Positions 44,049-44,256 of a stretch of 44,256 nucleotides of DNA are shown here, piece by piece; the first letter of the stretch is position 1, and the number at the start of each line of letters is the position of its first letter. The position numbers and the translations under genes were made by a program. The DNA is from Frankia sp. QA3 (GTDB lineage Bacteria > Actinomycetota > Actinomycetes > Frankiales > Frankiaceae), in assembly GCF_000262465.1 (NCBI RefSeq), contig NZ_CM001489.1, positions 5,975,980-6,020,235 of the forward strand. The letters run 5' to 3'. A model generated the notes under the pieces. It saw only the letters and a program-made list of their open reading frames with translations, made no database searches and was not told the origin of the DNA.

Positions 44049-44256
44049 GCCTGGCGAACGACGTGCACCGGACCCTCCTGACCTGGCCGAGGGCAGCCGG
44101 GACCACCCAGGTCACCGGCGTGGGACTGCCGCCTCAGGATAGGGCGCCGGGAAGCCCCGAACGACCATGTCGCGGCAGGTGGCCGGGTTCGGGCCCGCCG
44201 GACCCCCGGCCGGGGGCCCCTGGCCGGCCCGCGGGGCGGGTCGGGGCCGGCTGCGT
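44049..44256. other. Right edge, no gene seen
   Basis: These 208 bases are very GC-rich, with a G/C inverted stretch near 44202-44220 (CCCCCGGCCGGGGG) that could be a terminator or chance. No start, domain or RNA gene was recognised. Confidence 0.4.

Overview
The window is very GC-rich, densely coding actinobacterial chromosome. Gene order matches two conserved actinobacterial neighbourhoods. The first is the Rv3677c-Rv3683 type (MBL hydrolase, RidA, DUF4177, twin ArsA-like ATPases, WhiB4/WblA, PASTA-type penicillin-binding protein, metallophosphoesterase). The second is the Rv3580c-Rv3589 type (cysS, ispF, ispD, carD, lpqE, radA, disA, mutY). Composition and protein style suggest Frankia or a close relative; the genus is an inference, the phylum is safe.

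Layout. 1-3547 (-): 5' part of a large cyclase/AAA/TPR signalling protein that runs off the left edge. 4038-6622 (-): MBL hydrolase, NUDIX, RidA and DUF4177. 6821-9186 (+): two ArsA/Get3-like ATPases. 9379-12972: wblA and a ponA2-like gene, divergent. 12987-13120: two 16-bp tandem arrays. 13144-14873: YqeY-like protein and metallophosphoesterase. 14944-15020: tRNA-Pro(CGG). 15408-22365 is an accessory-looking island: a diverged UMP-kinase-like gene, a decayed response regulator, a small secreted protein, an ACP-GNAT fusion / fatty-acyl-AMP ligase / SnoaL-like operon, an archaeal/eukaryal-type prolyl-tRNA synthetase and a small unknown protein. 22366-23471: long spacer carrying a Pho-box-like repeat. 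23472-28745 (+): pstSCAB and a winged-helix response regulator that lacks the phospho-acceptor Asp. 28763-33316 (-): mutY, disA, radA, lpqE. 34069-38247 (+): carD, ispD, ispF, a PPOX flavoprotein and cysS. 38399-44048 (-): a signalling operon of an unknown helical protein, a PP2C phosphatase, a vWA protein and an FHA protein.

How the genes work together. The pst block is a high-affinity phosphate importer, probably switched on by PhoP through the direct repeat at 23365-23386. The carD-ispD-ispF-cysS and lpqE-radA-disA-mutY blocks are housekeeping: RNA polymerase regulation, the MEP isoprenoid pathway, Cys-tRNA charging, DNA repair and c-di-AMP. The PP2C-vWA-FHA operon looks like a Ser/Thr phosphorylation module whose kinase lies outside the window. 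The most novel-looking unit is 17234-20291: an AMP ligase could activate a fatty acid and load it on the ACP part of the ACP-GNAT fusion, whose GNAT part could pass it to an amine.

Caveat: three apparent frameshifts fall in the most GC-rich, repeat-rich part of 39.2-43.15 kb (two in the FHA gene, one in the unknown helical gene). They may be sequencing errors, phase-variable repeats or real decay.
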